Assembly (NCBI GenBank): GCA_002104985.1
Contig: MCGO01000028.1
Coordinates: 62,001-126,000, forward strand
From: Rhizoclosmatium globosum
Taxonomy: Eukaryota; Chytridiomycota; Chytridiomycetes; Chytridiales; Chytriomycetaceae
Length of the DNA: 64,000 nucleotides
Reading direction: 5' to 3'
Below the pieces are notes generated by a model. The model had not been told where the DNA came from. It did not search any database and saw nothing but the letters and a program-made list of their open reading frames with translations. Shown here piece by piece: positions 62,949 through 64,000 of the stretch. Every line of letters starts with the position of its first letter. The first letter of the stretch is position 1. The translations under genes and the position numbers were made by a program.

Positions 62949-64000
62949 ATGCTCTTCAAACGTTTCTACTCCTCATCACCAATTGACACACTTCGATGGA
63001 GAGGGCTTCTGCATCAAGTGACGCGGTAGCATTCTATTAATCATAATTGCATCGTATTGAGCTTATTGATTGAGTACATTGGCACAGACCAACAATCGAT
63101 GCACATCTGTCAAAACAACCAACGTCCGTGTACGCCGGCTTTGATCCAACAGCCCGATCGCTGCACGTTGGAAACCTGCTCACAATTGTTGCTTTGATGC
63201 ACTTTGCAGCCCGTGGTCACTCGCCAATTGCTCTTGTTCGTTTGCTTTGCTTTTCACCTTGTCCCTTCCCTCCTTCACCCTTTCTCTCATTTCGAATGAC
63301 TCACTTTACCACTCCCAATCACATAAAAAAACAACAACAAAACAATCAACTAGATTGGAGGCGCAACAGCTGCCATCGGCGACCCTTCCGGCCGTGCTTC
63401 AGAACGCTCAGTCCTTGCCCGCGACGTTATCATTGACAACTCGTCTGCTATCCGCACACAGCTCTCTTCCCTCTTCAAAAATGCTGTGCATACTATGGCC
63501 CGCCATTCGCATCCTACTTCAGATGCTCTGTTAAATGTGAAAGTGTTGGACAATTACGATTGGTTCCATCGATTCTCTCTCATTGACTTTATGGGTACTG
63601 TCGGCCGATTTGCGCGTGTCTCTCAAATGCTTGCAAAAGAGAGGTAAAATTAAAGTTGTGTTTGTGAGAAAGAGGGGAGAGAAAGGGGAGAGAGAGTTTA
63701 GGAGAACAGGACACACATAATTCTAAACTCACTCACACTTACTCGCAGTGTCAAATCTCGCTTGGAAGCTCCAGACGGTATCTCATTCACGGAATTCACA
63801 TACCAATTACTCCAAGGCTACGACTTTCAATACCTAAACAAAACACACAACGTGTCAGTCCAAATCGGTGGTTCCGATCAATGGGGAAATATCACTTCGG
63901 GAATTGATTTAATTCGAAAGATGCGCGAAGGAGGAGGAGGTGGTGGTGGAGATGTCGAAAATTCAGAGGATGTCGCGTTTGGTCTCACCTTCCCCTTGGT
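62949..64000 (+). CDS. Mitochondrial tyrosyl-tRNA synthetase (5' part, runs off the window)
   Basis: This class I aminoacyl-tRNA synthetase charges mitochondrial tRNA-Tyr. Exons are 62949-63025, 63088-63235, 63354-63643 and 63749 to beyond 64000. Introns are GT-AG and phases match. The N-terminus [13 protein letters not shown] is a mitochondrial targeting-type presequence. [18 protein letters not shown] contains the HIGH-type signature (H-V-G-N). IGDPSGR and [13 protein letters not shown] are the typical tyrosine-binding and dimer-region motifs of bacterial-type TyrRS. A Gly-rich insertion ([13 protein letters not shown]) lies near 63935. The KMSKS loop lies beyond the window. Confidence 0.93.

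Overview
The window looks like nuclear DNA of an early-diverging fungus, most likely a chytrid (Chytridiomycota). The reasons are indirect: short GT-AG introns of about 45-60 bases in most genes, a pair of secreted chitin-type beta-N-acetylhexosaminidases, a Crypton element whose recombinase ends in a GCR1-like domain, a Ty3-type retrotransposon next to a tRNA gene, and degenerate TTAGGG-type telomeric repeats. I cannot name the species.

Layout. 1-3.1 kb: a Crypton tyrosine-recombinase element. 3.1-8.4 kb: a repeat-rich stretch with a minisatellite and a 1.5 kb TTAA-flanked transposon. 8.6-13.8 kb: two GH20 hexosaminidase genes as a head-to-head inverted duplication. 13.8-19.8 kb: a zinc-finger/coiled-coil protein, a leucine-rich-repeat protein and a divergent Hsp70. 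19.9-22.5 kb: the most striking locus, one gene whose parts read PARP, RanBP2 zinc finger, SUMO-interacting motifs, RING, Deltex C-terminal domain. 22.9-28.5 kb: a threonine tRNA with a young Ty3/Gypsy element inserted just upstream of it. 28.5-39 kb: small hypothetical genes, a second copy of the 4.7-7.4 kb repeat, a thioredoxin-like gene, and a decayed pogo-type transposase. 38.8-44.3 kb: the two halves of a Ulp1/SENP-type SUMO protease, about 4.7 kb apart, around a histone H3-like fragment, a cysteine-rich gene, a 43-bp tandem array, telomere-like repeats and a 926-residue C2H2 zinc-finger protein. 44.6-47.5 kb: an unknown gene and a SET-domain protein. 47.5-58.4 kb: an AT-richer graveyard of mobile elements with a Fanzor/TnpB-like relic and a DDE transposase relic. 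59.9-64 kb: housekeeping sequence with Cactin (minus) and mitochondrial tyrosyl-tRNA synthetase (plus) divergently transcribed from a 28-bp gap.

Working together. A ubiquitin/SUMO/ADP-ribose theme recurs (PARP-Deltex fusion, Ulp1-type protease, RING proteins), but nothing shows that these genes form a pathway. The intact genes (hexosaminidases, LRR, Hsp70, zinc-finger gene, SET, Cactin, TyrRS) have clean frames. Most mobile elements and the PARP-Deltex gene have single-base frame breaks, which could be decay or uncorrected indel errors in the assembly.
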